Origin: Kaistella sp. 97-N-M2
GTDB lineage: Bacteria; Bacteroidota; Bacteroidia; Flavobacteriales; Weeksellaceae
Direction: 5' to 3'
Length of the DNA: 64,000 bases
Assembly: GCF_021513235.1 (NCBI RefSeq)
Contig: NZ_CP090976.1
Location: 2,790,001-2,854,000, forward strand
In this document: positions 8,919 through 17,566 of the stretch, in pieces
How the letters are laid out: the number at the start of each line of letters is the position of its first letter
Numbering within the stretch: the stretch's first letter is position 1
Translations under genes and position numbers: made by a program
Notes under the pieces: generated by a model
Databases searched by the model: none
What the model saw: only the letters and a program-made list of their open reading frames with translations
Told to the model about the DNA's origin: nothing

Positions 8919-10514
8919 ATGGAAATTTTAAACCGCAACGGAAAAATTATTCCGCAACTTATAACTAAAGGCGAGGAAAGAAAACCCTGGGATGCCGCTC
9001 ACGACTACCTGGATCAGGAAATCATCCAAAATAATAATCCAGAATATGTGGAACCTAACATCAGGCACGAACTTTTTTCCGCAAAAGATCCGGAAGTAGT
9101 TGCAGATGGCAATCATGCTGCTTTGGAATCATTCAACGAAAGCGAATATCTGAAAAACTGGCCGCGGCCTCAGGAACAGAAAGACCGTTTTGTCTGGCAT
9201 CTGAATGATCAGTTTTCGGAATTTAAAAAAGCAAACCAAAAACTTCTGGACAAAGTACGAGATCCGTGGATTAAAGTTGGGCACATCGACACGGGCTTTC
9301 AACCGAATCATCCGGCGCTGCCGAAAAATTTAAATAAAGAAAAAAGCCGCAGTTTCATTAAGGGAGAAGAAGGCAAACCCGCCGTTGATATTGCTTCCGG
9401 AACAAGTATGGAACAGGACGGTCACGGTACTGCAACCATGATTTTACTCGCCGGGAATGCTGTAAAAAAAATCGATACCGAAGGTAATTACGAAGGTTTT
9501 GTTGGCGCTGCACCGTTTGCTGAAATTATTTCGATGCGCATCTCGGAAACGGTGGCTCTTATACAGACTTCCACCTTCGTCGATGCTTTAGAGTATGCGA
9601 TTTCGGAAGGTTGCGAAGTCATCAGCATGTCAATGGCCGGTGCGCCTTCCAAAGCCTGGGCAAATATGGTGAACAAAGCCTATGAAGCGGGTATAACAAT
9701 TGTAACTGCGGCAGGCAATTCCTGGTTTGAAGGGCCGAGAAAAGCTTTACCGAAACGCGTTCTTTATCCCGCGCGGTGGGACCGCGTTATTGCCGCTACA
9801 GGTGTTGCCTGTGATAATCTGCCGTATATTCTGGAAGCGCGACTTCAAAAAAAATCCGAAGGCGGCGAAACCATGCAGGGAAATTTTGGTCCCGCCGATG
9901 TGATGACGCATGCTCTGGCGGCTTATACGCCCAATGTTTTTTGGGCAACCATGAATGATAAAGGAAAATTCTTTCGCCTCGACGGAGGCGGAACTTCATC
10001 GGCGACGCCGCAAGTGGCAGCCGCGGCTGCAATATGGCTTACCTATTACCGCAACGAGATTAATGAAATTCTAAAAAAGCATCCCGGAGAAAAATGGCGA
10101 AAGGTAGAAATGGTAAAAAATGCATTGTTCACTTCTGCCGACCGGCATTCTTATCCACTGTTTAAAACCTATTTGGGACGCGGAATTTTGAAAGCCGATA
10201 AGTGCCTGTCGGTTCCACCTTCTAATGAAAATCTTGTGAAAGCAAAAGAAGCAAATGTGAATCTTTGGGGAATTCTGGATCTGTTGGGTTTGCTGCTTCG
10301 CATGAAAGGCGACAGTGAAATTGATGAGGTGCGAAGTGAAATGTTTCAAACCGAAATTTTGCAGCAGATGCACACGAATCCAAAACTTCAGAAATTTTTA
10401 GATTATAAGGAAACCGACCTCTGGACGGAAGCAGATCGGGAACGTATGCGGCAGGAATTGCTAAACTCTCCCACGGTTTCCGACAAACTAAAGGAATATT
10501 TGAAGTCTGAATAA
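8919..10514 (+). CDS. Subtilisin-like serine protease (S8), cytoplasmic
   Basis: 531 aa from the ATG at 8919, 10 bp after the caspase stop. An in-frame start at 8853 would overlap the caspase gene and adds unrelated residues. The triad is complete: Asp124 (GHIDTGF), His169 (DGHGTA) and Ser360 (GGGTSSATP), with Asn267 of AAGN as oxyanion residue. Unlike most subtilases it has no signal peptide, so it is probably intracellular. About 110 residues precede the catalytic domain and could be a pro- or regulatory region; about 140 hydrophilic helical residues follow. Being next to a caspase suggests one protease activates the other (inference). Confidence 0.88.
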   Translation: MEILNRNGKIIPQLITKGEERKPWDAAHDYLDQEIIQNNNPEYVEPNIRHELFSAKDPEVVADGNHAALESFNESEYLKNWPRPQEQKDRFVWHLNDQFSEFKKANQKLLDKVRDPWIKVGHIDTGFQPNHPALPKNLNKEKSRSFIKGEEGKPAVDIASGTSMEQDGHGTATMILLAGNAVKKIDTEGNYEGFVGAAPFAEIISMRISETVALIQTSTFVDALEYAISEGCEVISMSMAGAPSKAWANMVNKAYEAGITIVTAAGNSWFEGPRKALPKRVLYPARWDRVIAATGVACDNLPYILEARLQKKSEGGETMQGNFGPADVMTHALAAYTPNVFWATMNDKGKFFRLDGGGTSSATPQVAAAAAIWLTYYRNEINEILKKHPGEKWRKVEMVKNALFTSADRHSYPLFKTYLGRGILKADKCLSVPPSNENLVKAKEANVNLWGILDLLGLLLRMKGDSEIDEVRSEMFQTEILQQMHTNPKLQKFLDYKETDLWTEADRERMRQELLNSPTVSDKLKEYLKSE

Positions 10515-10525
10515 CATTAACACCC

Positions 10526-11581
10526 ATGAAAGCTCTATTTGTTTATCTTTTTTTACCCTTTCTTCTTCTGATTTCCTGTTCCAAAAGCTCGGGTGATATG
10601 GCATCGAACAGCGCTATAGGAACGGCAGATACGGCAGCGGCCTATGATTCGACGAATATGGTTTCTTTGGATACTTTAGGGGCGGTTGTTAATTTACCAA
10701 ATCTCAATAAAAACGAGATAGACCATACGAATGCGGTACCCTCCGCTTCCATCACCGAAAATCATCCCATAAAAGATTCCGTACGGATTGCCTATAAAAA
10801 GGTACACCCAAATATTTTAAGTCGAAAATTCGAAACTATTACACCTGTCGTTCCAAACCTTACTGCGTCGGGGAAAAGCACCTACACTGCACCGCCACCA
10901 CCCCTGCCGGATCCGGTGGAAGTCTCGCCCGAAGCGCCGGCGGAAGAGGAAAAACCAAAAAATGCGGTGCTTGGCTTCTCCTATTTTCCCCAAATTCCGC
11001 AGGATGAAACAAGGGATCTGCGGGTTTTTGTTAAAGTCCAGAGCAATGATAGGCAAGTTAAAGATAAATTAAAAGCGATCGAAAAGGAAGATCTTGAGTT
11101 TACAAAGACCGACGACAGCAGCGTGGTCTGCATTGTGAAAAACATCGAAGCCTTTAAAAAACTTTCGATTAAACCTATTTACGATACGGAAGATTTCAGA
11201 ATCACGCGGGTTGATGATGACGTACAAAGTTTTTACGATACCGATCCCAACGAACAGATTCTGGATTTCAGGAATGGCAATTACTGGCACTGGAAGGTAA
11301 AAGCTATCGCAAAATCCCCGCACATGGGAAACGTTACGCTCCTCATTAAAGCCGAAACGCCGCAAGGACAAAAAATTAAACTCGCAGAAAGGCAGATTAA
11401 TATTAAAATCGGCATTGATGCGCCAAAACTTTCGTTGTCTCAAAAAGCCTATCAGTTTGCAGATGCGCATTTTAAAGAAATCCTCTCCCTCATTATTATT
11501 CCTTCAGCATTATACTTATTTAATCTGATTCGAAAAAAATATATGCTTAAAAAAGAGGATGATCCACCAAAAAATTCTTAA
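10526..11581 (+). CDS. Lipoprotein with proline-rich linker, beta domain and C-terminal TM anchor
   Basis: 351 aa, family not recognised. The N-terminus is a lipoprotein signal with Cys18 in LLISCSKS. Residues about 20-150 are low complexity, with a Pro-rich stretch (PPPPLPDP). Residues about 150-310 look like beta-sandwich sequence, including a W-x-W-x-V pattern (YWHWKVKA) and GNVTLLIKAE. A hydrophobic helix near residues 315-335 (ILSLIIIPSALYLFNLI) is followed by RKK, placing the C-terminal tail in the cytoplasm. A lipid anchor and a TM helix at opposite ends would hold a periplasmic domain against the inner membrane. In this cassette it could be a sensor or scaffold; that is inference. Confidence 0.75.
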   Translation: MKALFVYLFLPFLLLISCSKSSGDMASNSAIGTADTAAAYDSTNMVSLDTLGAVVNLPNLNKNEIDHTNAVPSASITENHPIKDSVRIAYKKVHPNILSRKFETITPVVPNLTASGKSTYTAPPPPLPDPVEVSPEAPAEEEKPKNAVLGFSYFPQIPQDETRDLRVFVKVQSNDRQVKDKLKAIEKEDLEFTKTDDSSVVCIVKNIEAFKKLSIKPIYDTEDFRITRVDDDVQSFYDTDPNEQILDFRNGNYWHWKVKAIAKSPHMGNVTLLIKAETPQGQKIKLAERQINIKIGIDAPKLSLSQKAYQFADAHFKEILSLIIIPSALYLFNLIRKKYMLKKEDDPPKNS

Positions 11582-11591
11582 AACACCAACG

Positions 11592-13172
11592 ATGACGCCA
11601 CTTCAATTAGAACGGCTGCTTTCAGATGCGCAACTGGATGCGACCTCCAAAAACAAACTGAAATCCCTTCAGAACAAAATTTCCGGAAAAGAATTTTCGG
11701 ATATCCTGGATGGTGAAGGAAACCAATATGTGAATTTTGTGCAGGAAGGCGGCGGTGTTTGGGGCGTAGCTTTGGTCGGTTATCTTTATGCGCTCGAAAG
11801 TTTTGGAATACGTTTCCTGAGGATTGCGGGAACGAGTGCAGGTGCGATTAATACAATGCTCATCGCTGCGATGGGTGACCGCACAAAAAACAAAAGCACG
11901 CGGATTAAAGACATCTTATTTCAGTGGAAGTTTGAAGAGTTCATGGATGGAAAATCCATTGTAAAAAAACTGGCAAGCCGCATTCTGAAGAGCAAAAACT
12001 ATATGAAGAGAATTGGCCTCTCGATCATTGTTCTTTTCTTACTGATTGTTATTTTTCCCTTTCTTATTCTTTTTCTCAAAATCAGTCCGTGGTATTATCT
12101 TGTTCCCTTTCTGGGATTATGTTTATTTGTTTATACGACTGTGCACTATTATCATCTTTTTCAGGTGAACCGGATCGGACTGAATCCGGGGCGTGCTTTC
12201 GAAAATAAAATGCAGGTGGCGCTCGACAGTTTCAATATTAAAAGCGTGAGCAATCTGAACGAAGAATACAATCAAAAAGAAAGAAAACTCAACCTGAATT
12301 ACCGCCTCGGCAATGGCGAAGAATACTATAACACCGCCATCGAAAACATCAAAAATATTCACGAAAAAGAACTGACCAATATTGATATGGTAAAATTTAA
12401 TTTTTTTCTGGAATCTGCGGAAGATAACGATCTTTACAAAGAAAACCCCTTTACGCTGCTGCGCTCGGATTATACAATTGTCACAACCGACATTAACGCG
12501 CAAATAAAAGTAGAACTTCCAAAAATGGCCAATTTATACTGGACGAATACCGATCTGTCCATTATCAGTCCGGCAAAATTTGTACGTGCATCCATGTCGG
12601 TACCCTACTTTTTTGAACCGATGATCACCAAAATCGATATTTCAAAAGACTCCATTATTCAGGCCTGGAAATTCTGGCTTAATGCAGAACCGGCAAATAT
12701 TTTTGAAGAAGGCGTTTTTGTGGATGGTGGCAGCATCTCCAACTTTCCGATTGATATTTTTCACGAAAGCGACATTTTTTATCCACGAATCCCGGTGTTT
12801 GGAGTACGGCTGGTAGATCAGGCGGAACTGGGTGAGCCACGAGGTCCCGGCAGTAACAATATCCTGAAAAGTCCTTTCAGTTTTTTGGGAAGTATTTTCG
12901 ATACGCTGAAAGGTTATAACGACAAAACTTTCTTAACCAAATATACTTTTTACAGCACCCACAGCATTCAGTACGTTGACTGCAGCCCAAGTAACTGGCT
13001 TAATTTTTTTATGGAAGACCGGGAGAAGACCGAACTTTTCAACAAAGGTTTTCGGGCTGGGCTGGACTTTCTGGAAAAATTCGACTGGCAAAAATACAAG
13101 TACGAACGCATGTTGGTGGCACTAAAGGAAAAAGGCATTTTTAAACAGGAAGCAAAACCAAACGTTGGCTGA
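11592..13172 (+). CDS. Patatin-like phospholipase with inserted TM hairpin
   Basis: 526 aa from the ATG at 11592, 10 bp after the previous stop; an upstream in-frame ATG at 11559 would overlap that gene. Patatins are Ser-Asp dyad lipid acyl hydrolases. Visible are the oxyanion loop EGGGVWGVA (52-60), the nucleophile Ser82 in GTSAGA and Asp378 in VDGGSISNFPID. Two hydrophobic segments at about 141-185 interrupt the fold, so the enzyme is probably membrane-bound with its active site facing the inner leaflet. The predicted product is free fatty acids plus lysolipids. With two proteases upstream, proteolytic release of a membrane-degrading activity is an attractive hypothesis. Confidence 0.88.
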   Translation: MTPLQLERLLSDAQLDATSKNKLKSLQNKISGKEFSDILDGEGNQYVNFVQEGGGVWGVALVGYLYALESFGIRFLRIAGTSAGAINTMLIAAMGDRTKNKSTRIKDILFQWKFEEFMDGKSIVKKLASRILKSKNYMKRIGLSIIVLFLLIVIFPFLILFLKISPWYYLVPFLGLCLFVYTTVHYYHLFQVNRIGLNPGRAFENKMQVALDSFNIKSVSNLNEEYNQKERKLNLNYRLGNGEEYYNTAIENIKNIHEKELTNIDMVKFNFFLESAEDNDLYKENPFTLLRSDYTIVTTDINAQIKVELPKMANLYWTNTDLSIISPAKFVRASMSVPYFFEPMITKIDISKDSIIQAWKFWLNAEPANIFEEGVFVDGGSISNFPIDIFHESDIFYPRIPVFGVRLVDQAELGEPRGPGSNNILKSPFSFLGSIFDTLKGYNDKTFLTKYTFYSTHSIQYVDCSPSNWLNFFMEDREKTELFNKGFRAGLDFLEKFDWQKYKYERMLVALKEKGIFKQEAKPNVG

Positions 13173-13210
13173 TTTCGGCGAAAAACGAATAACTTTTAAA
13201 ATAATGGATC

Positions 13211-13471
13211 ATGAGCAGAATTGAGGAAGTTCAAAAATTGATTGACACCTTCAAAATGGAACGCATAATTTATGTCATCTTAACATCAATTTCCGTGATA
13301 ACATTAATTGGTTTGGGAATGTACATGGCGATTGCAGAACACAATATCGAAGGTTTTATTGCTTTGCTAGTGCCCTCCGGAACTTTAACGCTGTGCATTT
13401 TCAGAGTTTTGAAAATGTGGGATGATGCACTGAAATTTATTTCGAACAGTAATGATAACGATTATGAATAA
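13211..13471 (+). CDS. Small membrane protein of the caspase/patatin cassette
   Basis: 86 aa, not recognised. A short amphipathic start (residues 1-17) leads into two hydrophobic segments (about 18-40 and 49-68), then a charged tail ending NDNDYE. It looks like a two-TM hairpin with both ends in the cytoplasm. Its stop codon overlaps the start of the next gene by 8 bp (ATGAATAA), so the two are translationally coupled and probably work together. Confidence 0.7.
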   Translation: MSRIEEVQKLIDTFKMERIIYVILTSISVITLIGLGMYMAIAEHNIEGFIALLVPSGTLTLCIFRVLKMWDDALKFISNSNDNDYE

Positions 13472-14060
13472 GTCTTTTGGAAGTCTGAAAATTCTGCCCA
13501 TTCTGGGAATTGTTTTGATATTAACAGGATATTTTTTTCTCACCTATCAAACCTTTAAATTAAAGGAGAGACGGAACGTTTTAAAAAAAGAAAATCAAGA
13601 ACTTGAGCAGCTAAGAATCAGCAAAACTGCGGAAATTAAAAAGCTCGACAGTATCGCGGGGATTCAGAAGAAAATTATTGCAGAAAGTGCAGATCCGCAC
13701 ACCGTGCAGGAAGGTGAAATTTTGCAGGAAAAAATTCAAAACATTGCTACTTCGCACTTTACGCAGAATAAAAACAGCGAGAATAGCGAGGAAATCGCTG
13801 AACGGCTGGAAGCCGAAGGCTACGAGTATTTATATAACCGCGATGTAGAAAATGCCATAAAAAATTTCACCGCCAGCGAAAACGCTTTTAATGGGTATCA
13901 TCAGGTTTATGAAATATCGCGTTTTTTGAAGCAAAATAAAGCACAACTTAGCGATACAAAATCTGAATTCTGGCCGGCGGCTTATCGCCAAATCCTCCAA
14001 AATTTCAGCTGGAAAATGCCCGGTGGTGCGAAAGAAAAGTTACAAACGTTATCAAAATAG
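13464..14060 (+). CDS. Membrane-anchored coiled-coil protein with TPR-like segment
   Basis: 198 aa from the ATG at 13464; an ATG at 13452 gives four more residues, but the 8-bp overlap start is typical of coupled genes. One TM helix (about 9-28) is followed by a heptad-rich charged coiled coil (about 32-62) and a helical C-terminal half. Residues near 115-145 (AEGYEYLYNRDVENAIKNF) resemble a single TPR hairpin. No enzymatic motif is visible. It is the last gene of the cassette; its architecture suits a signalling or assembly partner rather than an enzyme. Family unknown to me. Confidence 0.7.
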   Translation: MNKSFGSLKILPILGIVLILTGYFFLTYQTFKLKERRNVLKKENQELEQLRISKTAEIKKLDSIAGIQKKIIAESADPHTVQEGEILQEKIQNIATSHFTQNKNSENSEEIAERLEAEGYEYLYNRDVENAIKNFTASENAFNGYHQVYEISRFLKQNKAQLSDTKSEFWPAAYRQILQNFSWKMPGGAKEKLQTLSK

Positions 14061-14137
14061 ACATTTTTCTATCCACAAAACGGAAAGAAAAATTTAAAGT
14101 AAAAAAGGTGAAATTGCTACAAAAGCGATCTTTTTGG

Positions 14138-14145
14138 TAGCTTTG
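14138..14145 (+). promoter_or_regulatory. Predicted promoter of the DUF3052-like gene
   Basis: TAGCTTTG matches TAnnTTTG, with a TTG at 14114-14116 as -33 element (21-bp spacing). It lies after the caspase cassette and about 46 bp before the ATG at 14192, so this gene is probably transcribed separately from the cassette. Confidence 0.5.
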
Positions 14146-14191
14146 AACAAATTTACAAGCGTAAAAAATTTTAACTTTATTTTTAATAGAA

Positions 14192-14575
14192 ATGCAGGAT
14201 ATCATTAAAAAATTCAAATTTAAAGAGGTGGGAACCGTTCTTAATGCGCCGCCACATTTGGAAGCGCAGTTTTTGGAGATGGGTTTTAAAACCTCTTTAA
14301 ATAAACAGGAAAAATCTTCAAACACTTTGGTTTTCATTAATAATCAGAAAGCGTTTTTAAAATTTCTGACAGAAGATTTACAATTAATTGAGCCGGATAG
14401 CATCCTCTGGTTTGCCTATCCTAAAGGAACTTCTAAAGTGAAAACCGATATTAACCGCGACACCATTCGGATGACGGGCGAAGAATTTAATATCACCACG
14501 GTGACTGCCATTTCCATCGACGAAACTTGGAGTGCCCTGCGTTTCCGACCGATCGAGAAGGTAGGGAAGAAATAA
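14192..14575 (+). CDS. DUF3052-like protein
   Basis: 127 aa. The second half (ILWFAYPKGTSKVKTDINRD, then ISIDETWSALRFRP) matches my memory of the conserved core of DUF3052 proteins: a WxAxPK motif, then 'T D', then a final DExWSxLR motif. The N-terminal half fits the same alpha/beta fold. The biochemical function of the family is unknown to me. It has no signal peptide or TM, its own promoter and a strong terminator, so it is probably a single-gene unit unrelated to its neighbours. Confidence 0.65.
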   Translation: MQDIIKKFKFKEVGTVLNAPPHLEAQFLEMGFKTSLNKQEKSSNTLVFINNQKAFLKFLTEDLQLIEPDSILWFAYPKGTSKVKTDINRDTIRMTGEEFNITTVTAISIDETWSALRFRPIEKVGKK

Positions 14576-14610
14576 ATTCAAACATCTATAAAAAATAAGC
14601 CACGTATAAA

Positions 14611-14638
14611 AAAGCCGCAGAAATTAATCTGCGGCTTT
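14611..14638. terminator. Bidirectional terminator between DUF3052 gene and efflux operon
   Basis: AAAGCCGCAG (14611-14620) pairs perfectly with CTGCGGCTTT (14629-14638) around an 8-base loop, between two convergent genes. Confidence 0.8.
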
Positions 14639-14690
14639 CCAGTTAAACTTTGAACACAACTACTAACCTCAAAGAATATTTTAAAATATT

Positions 14691-16271
14691 TTAATGCATT
14701 GCCTCGCTCACATCAATCGGCTCCCTGCCCTTTCTCTCTTTTACAAATAAAACGAACGGAATACAGATTAAAAAGAGGATTCCGAGATAAAGGAAAACAT
14801 CCATGTAAGACAGTACTGACGCCTGTTTTAGTACCGTGAGATCTAACATTTTATAAGCGGCCTGCAAAGCGGCGTCGGGCGTAAAGCCCTTCGTTATAAA
14901 ACTTGCCTTCAAACCTGCAACCCGCTGCTGCACCTCAAAATTATTCACATCGATATACTGCGCGAGGTTCGCTCTGTGTATTGAGGTTTGGTTGGCGATA
15001 AAAGTGGTGATGGCTGCAATCCCGAAAGAGCCTCCCAACTGACGCATCATCCCGGTGAAAGCCGCACCCTGACCGATTTCCTGACCTTTCAGCGTACTCA
15101 ATGCCAATGAAGTGATTGGAATAAATAAAAGTCCTAATCCCATCCCGCGCACGATAAGCATCCAAAAGAAATCTTCTTTGCCTGTATTTGGCGTAAGAAT
15201 ATTGTACCCCCAAAAACTGTAAATAAAGAAAATTAATAATCCCAAAGAAACAAGAATTTGCTGCTTTACGCCACGCGTTAATAACCGCCCGATAATGGGC
15301 ATCATTACCGCGGTCGTCAAAGCCGCGGGAATCATTAAAGCTCCCGACTGCAGGGCGGTCCAACCCAAAATACTTTGCGTGTAAAGCGGTACGATAAAGG
15401 TGGAGCCATATAAACCAAAGCCCAAAATAAAGGACATTGCGGTTCCAATCCGCAGGTTACCATTTTTCAACACGCGCAATTCGACAATAGGATATTTGTA
15501 AGTAAGTTCGCGCCAAAGGAAAAGAATAAATCCGATCACCGCAGAAGCCGTTAAAAAGACAATGACTCCGCTGTCAAACCAATCTTCTTCGTGGCCCCTT
15601 TCCAGTATATATTGCAATGAACCCACGGTGATGGCCAGTAAAAGAATTCCGTACCAATCGACGTCGATGGCCTTTCGCTTTTCGCTGAATTTTGGACTTC
15701 TAACAAACTGAAGCGTCATAATCGTCGCGGCAATCCCAAGTGGAATGTTGATATAAAAGATGTAGGGCCAACTGTAATTGTCGACTATATATCCACCCAG
15801 AGGCGGACCTAAAGTTGGTCCGATAATCACGCCTAAGCCATAAATTGCCTGCGCCATACTTCGTTTTTCGATGGGGTATGATTCGGTAATAATGGTTTGT
15901 GAGGTCACCAAAAGTGCTCCACCGCCGATGCCCTGCATTAAACGAAAGAAAACGAGTTCCCAGATATTCGTCGCATTTCCGCACAGAAACGAAAATATGG
16001 TAAAAATAATTATGGAGGCTGCGAAGTAGTTTCGTCGCCCAAACTGCTGGGAAAGCCAGCTCGTCATCGGAACAATGATGACGTTTCCGATGGCATAAGC
16101 GGTGATCACCCAACCCACTTCGGAAAGTGTGGCCCCTAAATTACCTTTCATTTCATTTAGCGCCACATTAACAATAGTGGAATCTACAATCTCAAGGAGG
16201 GCACACATTATCGCAGTAAGGGTAATGATTAATCGTCGGGAGCCGTATTCGACCAAGGAATCCTGTTGCAT
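14691..16271 (-). CDS. DHA2-family (EmrB/QacA) drug efflux transporter
   Basis: 526 aa, strongly hydrophobic, with the length and helix count (about 14 TM) of DHA2 MFS drug:H+ antiporters. Family motifs are visible: GWVITAYAIGN in TM2, RLMQGIGGG and GPTLGPPLGGYI (motif C, antiporter signature). Together with the membrane-fusion and TolC-type proteins encoded upstream it would form a tripartite EmrAB-TolC-like pump moving hydrophobic toxicants out of the cell. It is the last gene of the - strand operon that starts with the TetR regulator. Confidence 0.92.
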   Translation of the reverse strand: MQQDSLVEYGSRRLIITLTAIMCALLEIVDSTIVNVALNEMKGNLGATLSEVGWVITAYAIGNVIIVPMTSWLSQQFGRRNYFAASIIIFTIFSFLCGNATNIWELVFFRLMQGIGGGALLVTSQTIITESYPIEKRSMAQAIYGLGVIIGPTLGPPLGGYIVDNYSWPYIFYINIPLGIAATIMTLQFVRSPKFSEKRKAIDVDWYGILLLAITVGSLQYILERGHEEDWFDSGVIVFLTASAVIGFILFLWRELTYKYPIVELRVLKNGNLRIGTAMSFILGFGLYGSTFIVPLYTQSILGWTALQSGALMIPAALTTAVMMPIIGRLLTRGVKQQILVSLGLLIFFIYSFWGYNILTPNTGKEDFFWMLIVRGMGLGLLFIPITSLALSTLKGQEIGQGAAFTGMMRQLGGSFGIAAITTFIANQTSIHRANLAQYIDVNNFEVQQRVAGLKASFITKGFTPDAALQAAYKMLDLTVLKQASVLSYMDVFLYLGILFLICIPFVLFVKERKGREPIDVSEAMH

Positions 16272-16367
16272 TTTTTTTTACGGGTATGAGGTACGGTGTA
16301 AAATGGATCAAGTACGATGTAAGATTGATTTTTACATGATACTTTTTAAAAAAAAATATTTTACAAA

Positions 16368-17486
16368 CTATTGTAACGTAACGGTAGCTTTCACATTCAT
16401 TCCGGCGCGCAGTTTTTTTGCGATTTTCGCGTCGAGGTTTTTAAAATCGATTCTTACCGGCAGTCTTTGAACGACTTTTACGAAGTTTCCGCTCGCATTA
16501 TCCGGCGGAAGCAGGGAAAACGTGGAGCCTGTTGCTGGAGAGAAAGAACTTACAACACCTTCAAAATGATGATCCGGAAAAGCATCAATGTCGATTTCTA
16601 CTTTTTGACCCTCCACCATTTTCGCCAACTGGGTTTCTTTAAAATTTGCGATCACCCAGCTGCTGTTATCTCTTACCAAACTGAAAAGCTGCGATCCGGC
16701 CTGTAAAAACTGCCCTTTCTGCGTAGAAACTTTGGAAACAAAACCATCTTCTGGCGCCAAAATTACGGTGTAAGATAAATTAAGCTTAGCGTTTTCAACA
16801 TCTACTTCTCTTTGTCTCGCTACAGCGCTGGCCACGCCGATCTGTTCGGAGCTGGCGGCCGTCTGCGAGTTCACAATTCCTGTCTGTTGGGAAACCTGAT
16901 TTCTTTGCTGTATCAAAACCTGCAACTGTCGATCCGCAGATTGTTTGGCAGCTAAAGCCGTTTCATATTGCTGTTGCGTTATTGTATGATCTTTAACCAA
17001 ATTGGCATACCGCTTTAAATCCTGGGAGGATTTCCAAACGTTTACTTTTGCCGCTTCAATTTGGGCGTTCGCCGTAGCGATTGCCGCAGTAGTCGAATTG
17101 ATGTTCCGCGAGGCCGCATTTGTGCTTGCCTTAGCCGTAGAAATATTGCTTCTTGCAGTTCCCAAGGCGGCTTCGGCAGACTGCAGTGCCATTTTTTGAT
17201 CTCTGTTATCTAATGTTAGCAAAGTATCTCCTTTTTTTACAAACTGGTTATCTTTCACATAAACTTCCTGAACATAGCCGGAAATTTTCGAAATAACGGG
17301 ACTCATGTTAGAAGCAATCTGCGCATCATCCGTCACTTCATGCGTTTGCGAAAAAGAGTAAGTTCGGTAGCCGAAAAAGCCGCCGACGATGAGAACGAAT
17401 GCCAGAATGATGGGGAAGATGCGGTTTTTCTTTTTTTTGGATTCCGGGAAAAGTTCCGGTTGATCTGCAGTGGTGTTATTTTCCAT
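16368..17486 (-). CDS. HlyD/EmrA-family membrane fusion protein
   Basis: 372 aa. A short cytoplasmic start, one TM anchor (about 24-45), then the split biotinyl-lipoyl domain (GYVQEVYVKDNQFVKKGD near 70-87), a long alpha-helical hairpin rich in Ala and Gln (about 100-220), the second lipoyl half (ILAPEDGFVSKVSTQKGQ) and a beta-barrel region. This is the periplasmic adaptor connecting the DHA2 transporter to the TolC-like channel. It sits about 96 bp upstream of the transporter gene and 80 bp downstream of the TolC gene in one operon. Confidence 0.92.
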   Translation of the reverse strand: MENNTTADQPELFPESKKKKNRIFPIILAFVLIVGGFFGYRTYSFSQTHEVTDDAQIASNMSPVISKISGYVQEVYVKDNQFVKKGDTLLTLDNRDQKMALQSAEAALGTARSNISTAKASTNAASRNINSTTAAIATANAQIEAAKVNVWKSSQDLKRYANLVKDHTITQQQYETALAAKQSADRQLQVLIQQRNQVSQQTGIVNSQTAASSEQIGVASAVARQREVDVENAKLNLSYTVILAPEDGFVSKVSTQKGQFLQAGSQLFSLVRDNSSWVIANFKETQLAKMVEGQKVEIDIDAFPDHHFEGVVSSFSPATGSTFSLLPPDNASGNFVKVVQRLPVRIDFKNLDAKIAKKLRAGMNVKATVTLQ

Positions 17487-17566
17487 TTTATATTTCCTAG
17501 TTTTTAGGTTTTCGCACGCTAATGTGCATATTTTAAGTTTTTTGATCTAAATTTCAGGGTGTTCTC

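Noticed and set aside
14116-14141. GCTAC/GTAGC hairpin after the caspase cassette as terminator
   Set aside because: There is no T-run behind it, and its right arm is part of a convincing promoter for the next gene.
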